Assembly: GCA_002633025.1 (NCBI GenBank) | Contig: NMRB01000023.1 | Location: 98,980-162,979, forward strand | Source: Notospermus geniculatus | Taxonomy: Eukaryota > Nemertea > Pilidiophora > Heteronemertea > Lineidae | Direction of reading: 5' to 3' | DNA length: 64,000 nucleotides | Shown: positions 44,896-56,823 of the stretch, piece by piece | Layout of the letters: the number at the start of each line of letters is the position of its first letter | Position numbering within the stretch: position 1 is the first letter of the stretch | Made by a program: the position numbers and the translations under genes | Notes under the pieces: model-generated | Database searches by the model: none | What the model was told of the DNA's origin: nothing | What the model saw: the letters and a program-made list of their open reading frames with translations, nothing else

Positions 44896-47800
44896 ATGAG
44901 TGTTTGGGGTGGTCGATACACCATCAACAGAACTCTTCAACCTTGTTTCCGTGGAATATGGGTCCTTCTTGATCGTGGACGAATTCTGTCATCTGCTTCT
45001 CGCGTGCATCATGTGCATGAAGCCCGTGCATCTGCCAAGCCTGCACTGAACCTGCCTTCCTTCAATGTCATTGCGCGTCACATGTCTGATGATAAAGATT
45101 TGAGTTCCTTGTTCCAACCATTACCATACAAGGTGAAAGAAAACCCAGATGACGTTGATGTTGGTGCTGAATTGACAGGACAAATAAAGAAAGGTAGGCC
45201 GTAGGGCGGGCCTGGCCCCGTATTCATATAAAGCTACTTAAGTCTAAGTATGATACTTATCTTTTGTGTTGAACTGAATACGGGGCCTGGACGCCAGGCC
45301 GCCAAACAAGGCAGCTTATATTTGCATGATCTTAATTCTTCATGTTCCCGCATGTTATGTTCATTCAGAATTTTTCCACATGGATGGTCCTAAGGATGCG
45401 CCATAGTGTCATGCCAATCAATGATGAAGGTTTGGCCAAGTTGAGCCTGTTGGGTGTTGCATTGCATAATAGGCTTAGGCCCATGTGTTGAATCAGTGTG
45501 TGTTATAATATATTTTCCAGAGGATCTATTACGCCTGCTGAATCAGTTCTACAGAAGAAAAGAAGTGAAGAAATTGGCTGCTGAAAATGGCTTGGATAGT
45601 AAGTAGGCCTAAGACAGGGTTGTGTCATGAATTCTGTTGACTACCTGGCTTTGGATTTCATGTGATTCACATAAGACATCTAGCATCATCATTGTCTTTG
45701 ACTTTGACAAAAATTGCTGTTTGGCTATCTTGCCAGCTTGGTGGAGTTGATGTGAGACTGACTCTGTTCTCCTTTTACAGATCGACTTTTCCATCAGGCT
45801 TACATCAGCTTCAGGAAATTTTGTGTCGATGCTGAAACTCTACCAGTCGACCTGCATGTGGTGTTAAGTGACATCCTACAGAATGCAGGACATGTTGATG
45901 ATATACTCCCATACTTCCTTCGGCATGCTCGTGAGATATTTCCCCACCTAGGGTGCATGGAAGATCTAAAGAAGATCAGTGACCTACGGCTCCCAGCCAA
46001 CTGGTAAGTTAGCTCCAGTTGGCTCCCTTTGATAATGCTATGTAATGCTATGTAATGCTAGGTTGCTGCAGAAGTAGTTCTGATTGAATAAATTGTCAGT
46101 CACTTTCAATTGGCTCTTTGTTTTTCGATTTCAGGTACCCAGAAGCCCGTGCTATTCAAAGAAAGATAATATTTCATGCAGGGCCTACAAACAGTGGCAA
46201 AACCTATCATGCCTTAGAACGATATTTTGCAGCAAAATCAGGAGTGTACTGTGGGCCTCTTAAACTGCTTGCTACTGAAGTATTTCATAAAACTAATGAT
46301 GCTGTGAGTGGAGTTGATTTACTTTCATTTCAATGAGATTCTGTTGCAGAGCAGTGTGCATGCATCTTTTATTTATGATATGATTCCTAACACTACCCGG
46401 ATCAAGTGATCGATTTATTGAGAAATTACTATATTCTGGCATTCACTGTTAAATTTTAGGGCACCAACTGTGATCTTGTGACTGGTGAAGAAAGGAGATA
46501 TGCTGTTGATGATGAAAATCCATCTGATCATGTTGCCTGCACAGTGGAGATGGCGAGTTGTGTGACACCATGTAAGTAAGCACTGGGGAATATGTGATAT
46601 GGTAAATGGCGTGGGGAGGGATTAATAGTTTAGGCCTGCCTGGTTTGAGTTCTTTTTTACATCTACATCATATGATCTACATGTATTACAAACACTAAGC
46701 TCTCATTAGTTTCTTCTAACATGCAGCAAATACTCTCTCCTCCAAAAATACTGAGTGGCTAATTTGTTCATAATTTCCTTATAATTTTCCATTTCAGATG
46801 AAGTGGCTGTGATTGATGAAATACAGATGATAAAAGATCCACAGAGAGGCTGGGCATGGACGAGAGCTCTGCTAGGTGTGTGCTATGATGTGCTACTCTT
46901 CACTTCATAAAAGCAACCAATTCTGTTGAACCCTTTTGATCTACCGGTACCTGTGCATCTTATTCTGTTTGATTGTTTGATGTGTGAGGATCATCATTTG
47001 GATTGTATCCTACTAAATATTCATTTCAGGTGTTTGTGCCAAGGAAATCCATGTGTGTGGTGAAGCATCTGCTATAGATATTGTGAAGGAATTGATGTTC
47101 GCTACTGGAGATGAGGTAGAAGTCAGAAAATACAAGCGATTGACCAAACTGGCATATTTGGACAGAGCTCTCGGTAGGGTATTTACATCTTCACTCAATG
47201 ACCATTTGCCACTGAAGCCAGAGACTGAGACAAATTCATTATTAATATCTTCCTTTGTTCATGTCATAGTCTCATATCGATCATTTCTACATTGCAGAGA
47301 GTTTTGACAAAGTCCGTCCTGGCGATTGTTTTGTTTGTTTTAGTAAGAATGATATCTACCACATCAGTCGTCAGCTGGAGAAGAGAGGACATAACTGTGC
47401 TGTGATATATGGAGGACTGCCACCTGGTGAGTGGATACATGTCATTCAGTTTTGTCGCTTTTGATATTTGGTAAATTTGCGATGAATGAGTCTCTCCTTG
47501 GCTTCTGAAGAAGTTACAATAATCATCATGCTACCTATACATACACAATAAAAAAGCATAGCTCCTCCATATGTGCTTGTTTGCATAGGACTTGGGAAGT
47601 CTTATACATTCTGTGTACTCTGCAGTTAGCTGAGCTCACTGGATACCATATCAGTCATCTGTGCATGATTCTTTCTGTTTGAAAAATCCAGGGACGAAAC
47701 TTGCCCAGGCGCAGAAGTTCAATGATCCGAACGACCCTTGTAAAGTGATGGTGGCTACAGATGCCATAGGGATGGGGCTGAACTTGTAAGTTTAGATCTA

Positions 47801-50158
47801 CTTGGGGGTGCTGTGCCCTAAATCTTGACAATCCATATTGACCTGGTTGTGTATTCTGTCATTTGTGAAACAAAATTCAGGAGACATTCCCAGGGCTGAA
47901 GTCACAATATTGGCATCTGTGATATCACTCTGTCTCCTCTGACTTGGGTGCCTGACATAACAAGTAAGTATCAGAGAAAAAAGAAAGTCTGTATATCGGA
48001 AAGAGATACCTTGATAATGAGATGCCTCTTGTGATTTCGTTCCAGGAGCATCAAACGAATTATCTTCTATTCACTCGTGAAACCGCACTTGAATGAAAAA
48101 GGAGAAAAAGAAATGGACCTGATATCAACCTCACAAGCCTTGCAGATCGGTGGCAGGGCTGGACGCTATAACACACAGTTTCAGGATGGAGAGGTGACGA
48201 CGTTCAGATCAGACGACCTCCACCTCTTGAAGGACATCACTAGTCGACTTATAGATCCAATAGAGGTGAGGGAATGGGGCAAGGGAGGACGGGCTGATAC
48301 TGCCAGCCTGGATTGGACAGGATGTGCAATGTACAACCTCGCATCAATGATAGGAGCATTTAGACTTAGCCCAAGTGCTTCCATTTCTGTGGTCTCCATG
48401 TACTTAAGTGTCACATTTGTTATCTTTGCTGTGACGCATTATACTGTACTTATCTAGCCTTGTGACATTTCCAGCTTGTCTAAGTTGAAAACTGCTTTCA
48501 TTTTCGACCTGATATAGTCACTTCGATTGACTTTTTGAACACACTGTGCTGAACGCATTTCACTTGTTTCATATTCTTTTTTAGCAAGCTGGTCTCCACC
48601 CAACTGCAGAACAGATAGAACTCTTTGCCTTCCACCTGCCAAAAGCTACACTGTCGAATTTGATAGTAAGTGTCTTGCGCTTATCCATCTTCCAGACATG
48701 TTCATTTTAAACAAGTCACCGTGGTTATCATCATCATCATCATCATCAATTATTTCGACCATGATAGCCCGTACGGACTGTAAGCCGCTGCATATATGAT
48801 ACTATTTAGCGCGTAATAACGGGGTGGTGGTGTCGTAACCCGAACAGAAAAAGGAGACAACCCAGAGGGAGGTTTGTCGATAATAATATATAAATCTGGG
48901 ATACAAATTCGTTGAACTTTTTTTTTTTTTTTTTTTTGTATAGGCTTTCACGCATTTATGAAAACTAGAGGATATTGTTGAGGGTAGCTGCATGTGAGCC
49001 ACCAGACATTTCACTTCAGTTGAAGAGAAGGCAACAGTGGTGTTGTACTCTTCCTGTTCTGCTCTCTTTACGTACATGTAGGCTTACTTGGCGATTTTCA
49101 GGAGACATTTGATTTACCGCATGCATTCTCGTGAATCACCCATTGCTTATCATTTCAGGACATTTTTGTAACTCTCTCCGAACTAGACAATGACAAATAC
49201 TTCATGTGTAATGTTGATGACTTCAAGTTTCTTGCCGATGTGATAGAGCATGTACCACTACCCCTGAGAGCCAGATATGTATTTTGTTGCTCACCTATAC
49301 CGAAGAAACAACCATTCGTCTGCACCATGTTCCTAAAGGTGAGAGACCTTATGCATTGTTTGAATGTTTGAGTTGTAATTCCAGGGGACTCCAACATGAC
49401 TCTTCGGTGATGACAAAGGAGCCCATGCTGTGTTAATTTCAACCTGTCTGTGTTTTGCCTGGAGGTCAACCTACCCTTGTTCTGATGCAGTCGTCCTCCG
49501 AAGTTCATTCTTCTTTTCTTTCCTCTTTCAGTTTGCCAGGCAGTTCAGCCGTGGAGAACCCCTGACGCAAGACTGGCTGTGTCAACAACTAGGCTGGCCT
49601 GTCCAAGCACCTGTGACAATCGTTGATCTGGTACATCTGGAGGGTGTTTTCGATGTGCTCGATCTCTACCTGTGGCTGAGCTATCGATTCATGGACATGT
49701 TCCCGGATACAGTGCATGTGAGGTGTATGCAACAAGAACTCGACAAAATCATTCAGAAGGGCGTGTTCAACATCACACAGCTTCTTAAGAAGAGCGAGAG
49801 AATCGTCCCTGGTGGGCCCAGGGAGGATGAGGACGTTGAAACCAAAGCACTGGAACAAAGGTCACTTCAGGGGTATTTGCCAGATTCCGACTCGGAGGTA
49901 GATCTTGATAAGAAGCCTAAGACAATGGTCGATAGGTTCAAAATGGCCAAGATGGCCAAAGCTGCAAGCATGCCGACAGGCCGTGTGACTGGTGAATTGA
50001 TAAAACAGGGACTACTGACACCAGAGCTAGTCAGTAAATTACAAGCTGAGTGGAGCGAGCAGGTGGGGAGTCGTAAAAGTGGGACCGGGAATGGGTCACG
50101 GAATGGGAATAATCAACACGATCGAGTGGGTCTTCGAAGGAACCTGAGGAAGCGATAG
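44896..50158 (+). CDS. SUPV3L1: SUPV3L1/Suv3 mitochondrial ATP-dependent RNA helicase
   Basis: DExH-type helicase that unwinds mitochondrial RNA and works with PNPase in the mitochondrial degradosome. Exons: 44896-45193, 45521-45598, 45781-46003, 46135-46303, 46460-46571, 46798-46875, 47030-47173, 47298-47426, 47692-47785, 48046-48265, 48585-48665, 49159-49338, 49532-50158; frame-consistent, 810 aa. The Arg-rich, acid-poor N-terminus fits a mitochondrial presequence. Motifs: Walker A GPTNSGKT (exon 4), [20 protein letters not shown], Walker B VIDEIQM (exon 6), [18 protein letters not shown], then [36 protein letters not shown], and [11 protein letters not shown] (motif VI). The C-terminal part retains [16 protein letters not shown] and [12 protein letters not shown]. 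The start was chosen as the first ATG of the open frame; two short uORFs precede it. AATAAA follows at 50322. Confidence 0.96.
45214..45287. mobile_element. Short TIR element in SUPV3L1 intron 1
   Basis: 74 bp bounded by perfect 13-bp inverted repeats GGCCCCGTATTCA/TGAATACGGGGCC. The inner sequence (ATTCATATAAAG...TTAAGTCTAAG) resembles the element at 61493-61605, so the two may belong to related MITE families. Confidence 0.65.
48726..48748. repeat. (ATC)n microsatellite
   Basis: About seven ATC units in a SUPV3L1 intron. Confidence 0.9.
48918..48937. repeat. Poly(T) tract of about 20 nt
   Basis: A homopolymer in the SUPV3L1 intron between 48665 and 49159. It could be the poly(A) tail of a minus-strand retroelement copy, but no body was recognised. 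Confidence 0.8.
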
Positions 50159-50321
50159 CAGCAGAGGATTCTTTAGTTCAAAAGGAACATCTCTTATTTT
50201 CCCATGTGACTGGAGTTCTTTTCCTCTCATCATTTCAAATGATGCTGGACAAGAGTATGCATTTATACTCAGAGAATTCTTTTGTATGTAGAGATGTGTA
50301 AATACATGTAGATGCCATTTG

Positions 50322-50327
50322 AATAAA
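50322..50327 (+). terminator. AATAAA polyadenylation signal of SUPV3L1
   Basis: The first canonical signal downstream of the SUPV3L1 stop, 164 bp away, giving a short 3' UTR. Confidence 0.7.
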
Positions 50328-52036
50328 TGCATGTGTGTGATGGAAAATGATACTATTGTCGGAGACTTTTTATACTCACATCATCAAACATGTCAGTGAG
50401 ATTGAATTGAGGAACTAACGAAACTGAAGGAAACATAAGACTAAAGATTTCCTTTAGTAAAAGCATGGTACATGTATATTTTCAATAGAATGCATCTGTT
50501 TCAAGTATTCCCAGCATACAAGAATGAAATGCCATACATGTACAGTGAAATGTTATGGCAGTACATCTACATCATACTTGGACTACATGTTTAGGTAAGA
50601 TGACTATTACATGTTCTTCAATGACACTGACTTGATAGTCAGAAATGTTAGCAAGACACTCTGAAGCCATTAAAAGTTGAAAGATTGTGACAAAAACTAC
50701 TGAGGTATCAAAATGCATTCACTACACATACATGGACCTACATGCAAGGTACAGCACACCGGTACAGATGTACCGGTGTACGTGTGGTACAGACGCTTTC
50801 TGCACCCAGACGCCGAAATCCAGTCCACCCCAGCATCCATTATATGTATCAATCAAATAAACGCAGGGACACCTGTGATCCTGGATACATTATATTACAA
50901 AATAATCACATTGAATGAAGAACCAGTGAAGTGAGCAACAACAGAAGAGTGGGGATGTGGTTGCCCTATGCACTCACTTCACTGACTGGTCAGCATGGCA
51001 CAGTCAATCATAGTCAATCCAACACAAACATAGAGTAAGAAATCAATCGAAGTAATAATATGATAGAGCAATCAACCTTAGCTTGATCAGTGACATCTGA
51101 CACTGTGAAACCTAGACAGCATTGATTTTCATACTTAACCAACTGCCCAAGATTACCTAGTACATGTACACTTTTAATCATGAGGAATGTCTGCCAAAGA
51201 GGCCCAAGCATTAGTCCTCAAAAAGTAACATCAGATATCACTATGAACAAGCTTGTATAACCTAAATAATGATCAACATTTCAAAATAAAATCTCTTGTG
51301 AATATTTCTGTACATCAGCCGCAAAATTGTACCATTAACATGATTAGAAGCAAAGGCAAATGATAATTCTAACTACCAGCAAGCTGAATAACAAATGTAG
51401 CTTCCCGCACACCACTGCTGTATAGCAAATCTACTTGTACTACATAAGTAGTACAGATGATGTGATGTTTGAGACGCCCCTTTCCCCAAAACAAAAGAAC
51501 AATATCGCACACTACCGTCATGGTACATTTTTCCTGAACTGCCCATTGCACTAGAACCAACAGAGAAGTCCAAATAGCACACAGTTCCATCTTTTCATAT
51601 GTGACCTTCCCCAGCAAAACCAGTCGCATGTCGCTCAGAAGGTGAGCCTCAATGAACTAGGATGACACCAGGAGAGAATGGATGAAATACATGTAGATTG
51701 TTTCAGATTTCATTAATAGGCACACAATACTGAAACTGACAAACATTTGGTCTCAACCTGCCAAAGTAAGAGTGACATGCGCCTGGTTTTGCGCCTGGTT
51801 TTGCTGTGGAAGTTCACATATGGGTAAAGCACAAATTTTAAGATAACGAATCTGGAGCAAATATATTGTACATGTAAGTGAAAAAAAACCATGATAAATG
51901 ATAGCGGGTATCATTTGCCGAAGGATGATCTGGATGCCTTTACTCTGGGTCAACCGGTATCGCCAAATTTTATCAATGAAAACGCATGAAATTGGCTACT
52001 GTGAGATGAAATAATGTAGCTACCACTGAAAAATCA
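50328..52036. other. Convergent 3' region between SUPV3L1 and NR1J
   Basis: No coding exon was recognised. It is AT-rich and probably holds the 3' UTR of the nuclear receptor gene on the minus strand. Several ACATGTA palindromes are present. Confidence 0.5.
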
Positions 52037-55000
52037 TCACTTTAAGTCAAAAATCTCCAACATAAGTGGTTCGATTTCACTCGGGTTCACATGCAACAAC
52101 ACACGTCCGTGATTCTCCGTCAATTCTTGTAATTCATCCAGCTTGGCGAGCAGTCTTGGGAAGAGTTGGCGCCCTTGATAAAACGAGTACTTGGACTCTA
52201 AGTAATGCTTCAGGAGACAGATATACTTGTCCTGGGCATCCGAGACCACTTCCCGTTCCACAACATTCGGGCGGTCAGGATAGAATAAGGAAATGATCAT
52301 CATCATCATCAGAATGTTCGGATCATCCTGCGTAAGTGGTTTTATCGATTTACAATACTTTATATGTTCCTCGTGAAATTTTTCTAACCCTGTAGCACTT
52401 TTTAACACAATTGTCGGAATCTCACAAGTCGGGGTAATCCATGCATCTTTTTCTTGATTGTAATGTTCGGCTGAGCGTAAGAATAGTGTACTTAGAACTA
52501 CTCCCTTCAGAAGCCAGATCTGACTGTCCTGACTCAAGTGGACAAAATCATCCACCTTCTTCGCAAATTTGATCAGTTTCCGCACAATCAGACCGGAATA
52601 GTTCACTAAGTCATTCAGCTTGGAATTCTCTGTTGGATTGTCTTCCATCTCATAGAATGACTTCTGATACGCCGCAGACAGGTCTGTAATTAGCACAATT
52701 TCCTCCGTCGACATTTTTCGACTTGGAAGATATCCTACGTTAGAATCTGAAGGCGATTGGCAGAAATATTCGTCATCCGCAAGTGGCTCCATCTTTACAC
52801 TGTTGCTCGAATCGTTGCTTTGTGGCGACATGACTGGTGTGTGTTTCCCGTCATTGCTTGGTACTTGTCGACGTTGTTTATTTTTGGACATCTTTTCTAA
52901 GCGAGCCTTCTTTTCTGTTTCACCTGCAAATCAAAGGGGTATGACAAACAATTATGAGGCGGCGAATTTTTATATAATCACAGAGCACACCATCTCATGT
53001 TAAAGCTCTTGATTCAATTTTACAAGTTAATGGGTTATATGAATAAAGACTAGTAAATGCTTTTACTTCCGATTTGTATAGCATTGCCTGGAGCATTTGC
53101 ATTGCAAAATTCAAGTAAAAGCATTTAACTAGTCTTTATTCATATGACCCAATGATAGTGTGGATCGAACCATACGTGATATGATCCTAAATTCTGTCCT
53201 ACCCACTCACCAAGAATCATATCCTTCTTCATTCCTATTTCAAAGCATTTGTTCAATCGACAAAATGAACAGAACCGTCTGGTGTTGACGTCAAGTTTGC
53301 ACTTGCCACTGAACATGCACTTCGCAATCTGCAAGAATAGACAAAATATTCCTAATACAGCAAGAATATCATTACAATGTGATGAGAGGACTTCACCTTT
53401 GAATACATCATACTACATACTGCCCATCATTTTCATTTTATCTACCTAAAACCATAGACAATGTTTTGATGCCATAAATGCATCAAGACAATGCATCTGT
53501 TTAAAATTGATGTAATTGCAGGAATAATTTGGGAGACAGATCAGACAAATTGAATGCACTCTACTAATTTGATTCGAAACGTATAACCGCGGCATTAATT
53601 TCAGTGCAATTTATTATAATTATCCAACACATATCACACATCGTGTGAACTATGCCAATTTCAAGTCAATATACTAGTTGGTTTGCCATGAACAGCTCGT
53701 CAGATGAGTCATACCTTGCTTTTTAGAGCATTTCTCCTGAAGAATGCTTTACAAGATTCACAGGATATGGCATCGAAGTTGTACCCGAGAGCCTTGTCTC
53801 CGCAAACACCACAGATCTTTTCATCTTTTGAGCGATGCTTTCGCTTTGTTCCTTGGTCACGTTGTTTCGACGCTTCATTGGCTAAGGTGGACTGCAAAGA
53901 GCAAATGATATACATGTCAAGAAGAGGAAAGGAGATGTTTCTATGGTAGACCTGCAAAATGAACTCAAGCCAACCCCTGGGGAATGGGCAGTGGATGATA
54001 CTTGAGCTGTGCCCAAAAAGGCGATGAAAAATACACAGTTTCAGATCTTGATCACTTACATCATCATCTTCATGATCAATGTTACACTCCATCATGAACT
54101 CGCGAACGATAATATCACTGAAAGACTCGGAGCCCATCCTGTACCACCGGTCCACTCTCACAAATTCACCACAATATCAAGCACTGTCGCTTGTGTACCA
54201 CAAATCCAAGAGTCTTCTAGAGCTGTTGTACCTAGAACGTCCTTCTACGTAGAGTTTTGACAGGAAAATGAGCACAGTTTGATAAAACGCCTTATGTCAT
54301 TCTTAGGCCGATCAGCCTTTAACCTTCACCACACATTTAGCATGACATATTACATGTATTGGATTGTCTAGTCACCACATGCAGGAAAGCCCTTCAAGCC
54401 ACTCGCTGGAAATGTTATCCAGTGCGAGTGGAATAGAGTGCGTGAGACATCTGGGGCAGCATAATTGACCTTTGATTGTGTTTGAAACAACTCGTGGGAC
54501 CTGTCGACTTCAAAATCAAAGTCAGGCGATGCATGGTCAGTTTTGTGGCCAATTACAGATTGATCTGAATGAGCCCATGGTGGTTTCACCTCTCTTACGT
54601 CATTCAGAATTAATTTGTCACCAAATAAAAAAGAAGATTGACACTTTCAACTGGATGTCAAGATTAGGGCATGAAATAATAACTGGTTTCTCAGGTGAAA
54701 GACATCGCTTCATACCGGACTCGAACCCATGGACCCTCGCATAAGGCATCAATCGCCAGCACTCAGGGGCAGCATGCCTTAACCACTAGGCCAAATTCCC
54801 ATCTTCAAAAAAAGATGGTTCAATGACCCATATTAAACGAGGCGTCCCTAAGCACCCTGCGAGTAATCCAATCTCCAAACCCAAACAGTTTTATGTTATG
54901 CAAGGGGTCACTTAAAGGGCATGAAATAATAACAGGTTTCTTAGGTGAAAGATATCGCTTCCTACCGGACTCGAACCCACGGATGTCAAGACTAGATGGT

Positions 55001-56673
55001 CAAAGTCCCAGAGGTCTCAATCACTGAACACAACTGTTACATTCATCTGATCAAAACAAACGATTCACATTTTACATAAATCAAACATGACAAGCATCAA
55101 TCATAGTAATGTTGAATCTGGAGAGCAGGACTAGACTTTAGTTCCAGGTACAATGTGACATTGAATCCAGTGCATCTCTGTTATGAGACTAGATCATGAT
55201 CCAGAAAGATGACCGATAAGGGCAAACTATGAGTTGAGTAAATAACTTAAGTAAACAATAGTATCATTCAACTGAATGCGGCACGCTATCAGACTCAGAT
55301 TTGAGTCCTGACCTTCACCGAACTGACATTTCATAATCCTGTCCTATAGATACGAACAGCATGATAATTTCCACAAATACAAACATGATTTTTATCATGG
55401 CTGTGTACCCAAACCCTTTGAGTACACGAGCACTAAGACTTCATAAATTCATCTGAAGACAAACTGGCCTATATTTTATTTAAACTTAGTTTAGGACTTG
55501 CGTACTAAAAGTAGAATGCATGTTAATAGAATTTAACTACTAGATATCCACCACTTCAGATAATTCTTCTTTTATATAGGCATGATGATAGCAAGTCCAA
55601 TGACCGTGACCACATAACAGAATGTTCTGATGTTTCACTTCAGTTTGCGCTGGCTCACTTACCAGAGATTGCAACTGTTCACCATCTTGGTTAGATAGTA
55701 CCTCTGAGAGAGGAGAACATTCTGACGCCTCGTAGTCTGCTTCATTTGCCTCACTGCCATCGTCCTCTGGTGGCGAAGCCATGATTAGGTCAGCAGAGTC
55801 AAATCCACCTGCAATGAGACAAAAATGAGTTAACTTTTATCTGTTTTGCTTTAGCCTGTTATATTTTGTTGCACATTTGCCAGGCATATTAACATCCTGA
55901 GAATATCAGAGATTCTTAGCATAGCACTCACTTCGCTGAAATTCTTAGATGGGCCATAGGCAAAAGTGGGTAACTTCTGGAGGGGGATTCTCCTCCTGAT
56001 TAATTTACAGTCTCACGTTGTTCACTGTCGCCATATCGGCAATGGGGGGGGGGTCACAGGGCAAGGCGCCCGAGGAGGGACTTCCGCTTGCCTTCCGCTT
56101 TTCTATCAACCATTCAGTTCATGAGTTTGCTACCCCAATAGGCCTATGCCCAACCTGGCTACCAGTCGGCTGAGTCGGGGAATGGCATGAATAGGCCTAG
56201 GCCTACCCCTACCCTAATGATGATCATGAGGTTACATTCTGTGTGTGCACTCATTCACAGCAGGCCTACCTAAGCTCACAAAGTCAGCCCAGTAGTAAGC
56301 CTACACTTAGGCCTAAAGACACTCACCCACCAGTCCCAGTTGTCATGGTTGTTGTGTGCATGTGCAATAGCAGTGCATTTTACACTTGCGTAGCTACTGT
56401 ACTGTACTGTATAAGTAGTGTAGTGTGTAGTGAAGTCAAGTCATCCTGTCACGACTGTGGTCATATGACCTGTCTGGGTTAACCCTAGTTTCTAACTTTC
56501 TGCCTTCAAAAACGCAAGTACTCATGAACTAATCGCAACGAAAGGTGGTCGGTGTATTATCATGGCTCTTGAGTGTGTTCCTGTCTGTTTGTTTTGCAGA
56601 TTTCATATATGGGTCAGGCAAAAATCGATTAAAATTACCGCATACCTTCCCCATCCAGAGTGAAACTTGACAT
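52037..56673 (-). CDS. NR1J: Nuclear receptor of the NR1J group (DAF-12/DHR96/NHR-8-like)
   Basis: Ligand-regulated transcription factor. Exons, minus strand: 56673-56646, 55808-55663, 53891-53715, 53328-53211, 52923-52037; 451 aa in one frame. The DNA-binding domain (about residues 83-155) has zinc finger 1 [20 protein letters not shown] followed by CKAFFRRNA. The P-box CESCKA is diagnostic of NR1J/DAF-12 relatives rather than VDR/PXR (CEGCKG). Finger 2 is C-MFSGKC-...[20 protein letters not shown]. The ligand-binding domain starts near [17 protein letters not shown] and ends with an intact AF-2 helix, PLMLEIFDL, two residues before the stop, so the receptor should be able to recruit coactivators. 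NR1J members sense sterols or xenobiotics in arthropods and nematodes; the ligand here is unknown. The acidic N-terminus ([18 protein letters not shown]) is an A/B domain. The first exon encodes only MSSFTLDGE. The gene is divergent from AUP1. Confidence 0.92.
53031..53151. mobile_element. MITE, copy 2 of a two-copy family
   Basis: 121 bp in the last NR1J intron. The terminal repeats (TGGGTTATATGAATAAAGAC and ACTAGTAAATGCTTTTACTT, with their complements) match the element at 13960-14079. The central part (GCATTGCCTGGAGC) differs in order and orientation. Confidence 0.88.
54060..54138 (-). CDS. NR1J: Possible alternative N-terminal exon of NR1J
   Basis: Minus strand: an acceptor-like GGTACAG precedes an ATG at 54137 that opens [18 protein letters not shown] and ends in-phase with a GATGAT|GTAAGT donor, so it can splice to exon 53891-53715. 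It cannot follow exon 55663-55808 in frame (a stop results), so it would need its own promoter. The acidic end (DHEDDD) resembles a receptor A/B domain. Confidence 0.4.
54666..54983 (-). mobile_element. Two copies of a tRNA-derived SINE in NR1J intron
   Basis: On the minus strand TTGGCCTAGTGGTTAAGGCA (A box) and GGGTTCGAGTCCGGTA (B box) form a tRNA-like head at about 54700-54801. The same distal body (AGGGCATGAAATAATAAC, then GATATCGCTTC) starts at 54666 and again at 54916, so a second, truncated copy lies 250 bp away. Confidence 0.75.
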
Positions 56674-56823
56674 GTCACGTGACGCCAACTTTACGCCGCT
56701 TGCGGAAATACTTTCGATCTGCTGTATCGTGCACCGACAACAACGACTGCAACATGTCCCACAATCACAAAAATTTTCCCAAAGAAATCGCTTCATAACT
56801 CGATTTTGTTTGAACTTGTTGTG
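56674..56823. promoter_or_regulatory. 150-bp bidirectional promoter of NR1J and AUP1 with a CLEAR-type E-box
   Basis: The start codons of NR1J (minus, 56673) and AUP1 (plus, 56824) are 150 bp apart. GTCACGTGAC at 56674-56683, directly abutting the NR1J ATG, is the exact palindromic 10-mer bound by TFEB/MITF/USF-type bHLH-Zip factors. It is followed by a CpG-rich GACGCCAACTTTACGCCGC. Confidence 0.6.

Noticed and set aside
54004-54161. Frame 53709-54161 read as one 150-aa nuclear receptor exon
   Set aside because: It reads through a donor, an intron stretch and an acceptor; the DNA-binding exon proper is 53715-53891.
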